The position numbers and the translations under genes are program-made. Source: Candidatus Coprovivens excrementavium (GTDB lineage: Bacteria > Bacillota_I > Bacilli_A > RF39 > UBA660). From it: a stretch of 64,000 nt of DNA. The stretch covers positions 62,001-126,000 of the forward strand of contig CALVVU010000004.1 of NCBI GenBank assembly GCA_944363975.1, given 5' to 3'. Shown here piece after piece: positions 62,953-64,000 of the stretch. The notes beneath the pieces are model-generated. The model worked only from the letters and a program-made list of their open reading frames with translations, searched no databases and was not told the DNA's origin. Numbering within the stretch: the first letter of the stretch is position 1; every line of letters starts with the position of its first letter.

Positions 62953-63930
62953 ATGAAAATCGCCTTAATTGGAACAGGAGTATATGGCTTAGCCATTGCT
63001 TTATCCTTAAATAAAAAAGAAAAAAACCTTATTATGTGGACTGAATCAGAAGAAAGATATCAAAAATATCTTCAAGATGGTTCAATAAAAGACATCATTA
63101 AAGATATTGATGTTCCTAAAAATATCAAACTAACAACATCATATGAAAAAGCTGTCAAAAATGCCGAAATCGTTTTCATTACTTCAACAGCAGCTTTCGT
63201 TGGAAGCATCTGTCACGAAATAAAACCATACATAACTAAAAAAACAATAATCTGTATTGCATCTAAAGGTATTGAAAATACCAGTTGTTCATTCTTAAGT
63301 GATATTGCTTATGAAGAACTAAAAAATCGCAATATTGCTATTATTTCAGGGCCTTCATTTGCTATTGATATGGCATATAATAATCCAATTGGTCTATCAA
63401 TCGCCTCTCATAGTAAAAAAGCCATCAAAGCAATCAAAAGTGTTTTAGAAAATGATACCATTAAACTACGTCCTACTAGTGATCTAATTGGCGTTCAAAT
63501 ATGTGGTAGTATCAAAAATGTTATTGCCGTTGCAGCCGGAATGTTAGACGGTATGAACTATCCTGAATCAACCCAGAGTTTTCTAATAACAGAAGCCTTA
63601 AATGATATCAAAAACTTAATCGAAGCTTTAGGAGGAAATCCTAAAACTATCAACTCTTTTGCAGGAGTTGGAGATTTACTACTTACATGCACATCTACAA
63701 AAAGTCGTAACTTTACTTTTGGATATGTAATTGGTGCTGGAGCTACTAAAGAAGAAAAAGAACAACACTTAAAAGAACATACAGTTGAAGGATACTACAC
63801 TTTAAAAAGCATTTATAAATTAATAAAAAATAAAAAAATAAAAATGCCTATTATTGATTTAATCTACAAAATAGTTATGAACGACGAAGATCCTAAACAA
63901 CTAATTAATTTCTTAATAAACAAAAAATAG
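62953..63930 (+). CDS. gpsA: NAD(P)-dependent glycerol-3-phosphate dehydrogenase
   Basis: 325 residues. Rossmann GTGVYG (7-12), catalytic region around GSIKNVIAVAAGMLDGM, and GVGDLLLTCTSTKSRN. Reduces dihydroxyacetone phosphate to glycerol-3-phosphate for phospholipids and for the TagD/CDP-glycerol pathway at the other end of the window. SD AAAGGAG in the end of rarA. Confidence 0.95.
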   Translation: MKIALIGTGVYGLAIALSLNKKEKNLIMWTESEERYQKYLQDGSIKDIIKDIDVPKNIKLTTSYEKAVKNAEIVFITSTAAFVGSICHEIKPYITKKTIICIASKGIENTSCSFLSDIAYEELKNRNIAIISGPSFAIDMAYNNPIGLSIASHSKKAIKAIKSVLENDTIKLRPTSDLIGVQICGSIKNVIAVAAGMLDGMNYPESTQSFLITEALNDIKNLIEALGGNPKTINSFAGVGDLLLTCTSTKSRNFTFGYVIGAGATKEEKEQHLKEHTVEGYYTLKSIYKLIKNKKIKMPIIDLIYKIVMNDEDPKQLINFLINKK

Positions 63931-63965
63931 ACATCTGTTGATATCAACTTGATGTCTATTTTATT
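63927..63965 (+). terminator. Terminator after gpsA
   Basis: ATAGACATC (63927-63935) pairs with GATGTCTAT (63951-63959), with an inner GTTGA/TCAAC pair, then a T-rich run. It probably also serves the convergent gene. Confidence 0.75.
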
Positions 63966-64000
63966 TATTATTTTCATCTTCCTCTTCTTCATCATCATAT
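63961..64000 (-). CDS. C-terminal end of a convergent gene (partial)
   Basis: On the minus strand a frame reads an acidic tail YDDEEEEDENNK and a TAA stop at 63961-63963. A Glu/Asp tail of this kind is seen, for example, in RNA polymerase delta subunits, but 12 codons do not identify it. Confidence 0.3.
   Translation of the reverse strand, partial: YDDEEEEDENNK

Noticed and set aside
1-64000. Mycoplasma-type genetic code (UGA = Trp)
   Set aside because: spoIIP and the ABC ATPase at 32885 end at UGA in the right place, conserved Trp are UGG, and teichoic acid and sporulation genes are present.

Overview
The window comes from the chromosome of a very AT-rich, spore-forming low-GC Firmicute, probably a gut Bacilli/Erysipelotrichia/RF39-like lineage. 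That placement is inferred from gene content and order, not from any rRNA. Evidence for sporulation: yqfC-yqfD, sigK with a hydrophobic pro-sequence, spoIIP, a SpoIIM-like protein and a possible small spore protein. UGA is used as a stop (spoIIP, an ABC ATPase), so this is the standard bacterial code and not the mycoplasma code. No rRNA, tRNA, CRISPR, insertion sequence or prophage was seen.

Layout. 1-5.6 kb: wall teichoic acid polymer cluster (membrane protein, TagG/TagH exporter, two CDP-glycerol glycerophosphotransferases, TagD). 5.6-11.9 kb: conserved Bacilli block yqfC-yqfD-vanZ-ybeY-dgkA-era-yqzL-recO, then glyS behind a very short T-box. 12-15.2 kb: coiled-coil protein, sepF, divIVA, convergent sigK. 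15.3-29.7 kb: two lipoproteins, yqeG-yqeH-mutL, a zincin-like protein, an ABC exporter, miaA with a NatAB-type ABC pair, a transglutaminase-like protein, rpsT, spoIIP and lineage-specific genes. 29.8-35.4 kb: xerC, then two copies of a structured leader RNA flanking/overlapping a 50-aa ORF, then a nucleotidyltransferase / two GNATs / three-gene ABC operon. 35.5-41.6 kb: ppdK, an HD hydrolase, a PfkB-like protein with a degenerate active site overlapping a stand-alone Smr gene. 41.7-57.4 kb: mostly lineage-specific envelope genes, including two LCP-like proteins lacking the LCP domain, a second yqzL, an RDD protein, a glycine-zipper protein, a U32 protein, mscL, and a five-gene operon around a Ycf46-type AAA ATPase. 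57.4-61.7 kb: an HTH regulator with a near-perfect sigma-A promoter, then a 0.9-kb gene-free region ending in a clear chromosome-dimer resolution (dif) site, a ZIP transporter, and xerD 1.6 kb from dif. 61.7-64 kb: rarA, gpsA and the tail of a convergent gene.

The dif site implies this window spans the replication terminus: genes left of it are mainly on +, and the first three annotated protein genes beyond it, apart from a tiny + ORF, are on -. The most novel-looking items are (i) the duplicated leader RNA at 30.7-31.0 kb, whose four helices covary between copies and whose outer helix competes with an intrinsic terminator, (ii) the Ycf46-AAA operon at 52.7-57.4 kb, (iii) the ultrashort glycine T-box, and (iv) dif with its repeat-rich flank. 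Functional links: GpsA makes glycerol-3-phosphate, which TagD activates to CDP-glycerol for the two polymerases, with export by TagGH; Xer recombinases act on dif; SepF and DivIVA serve division; SigK, SpoIIP and YqfCD serve sporulation.
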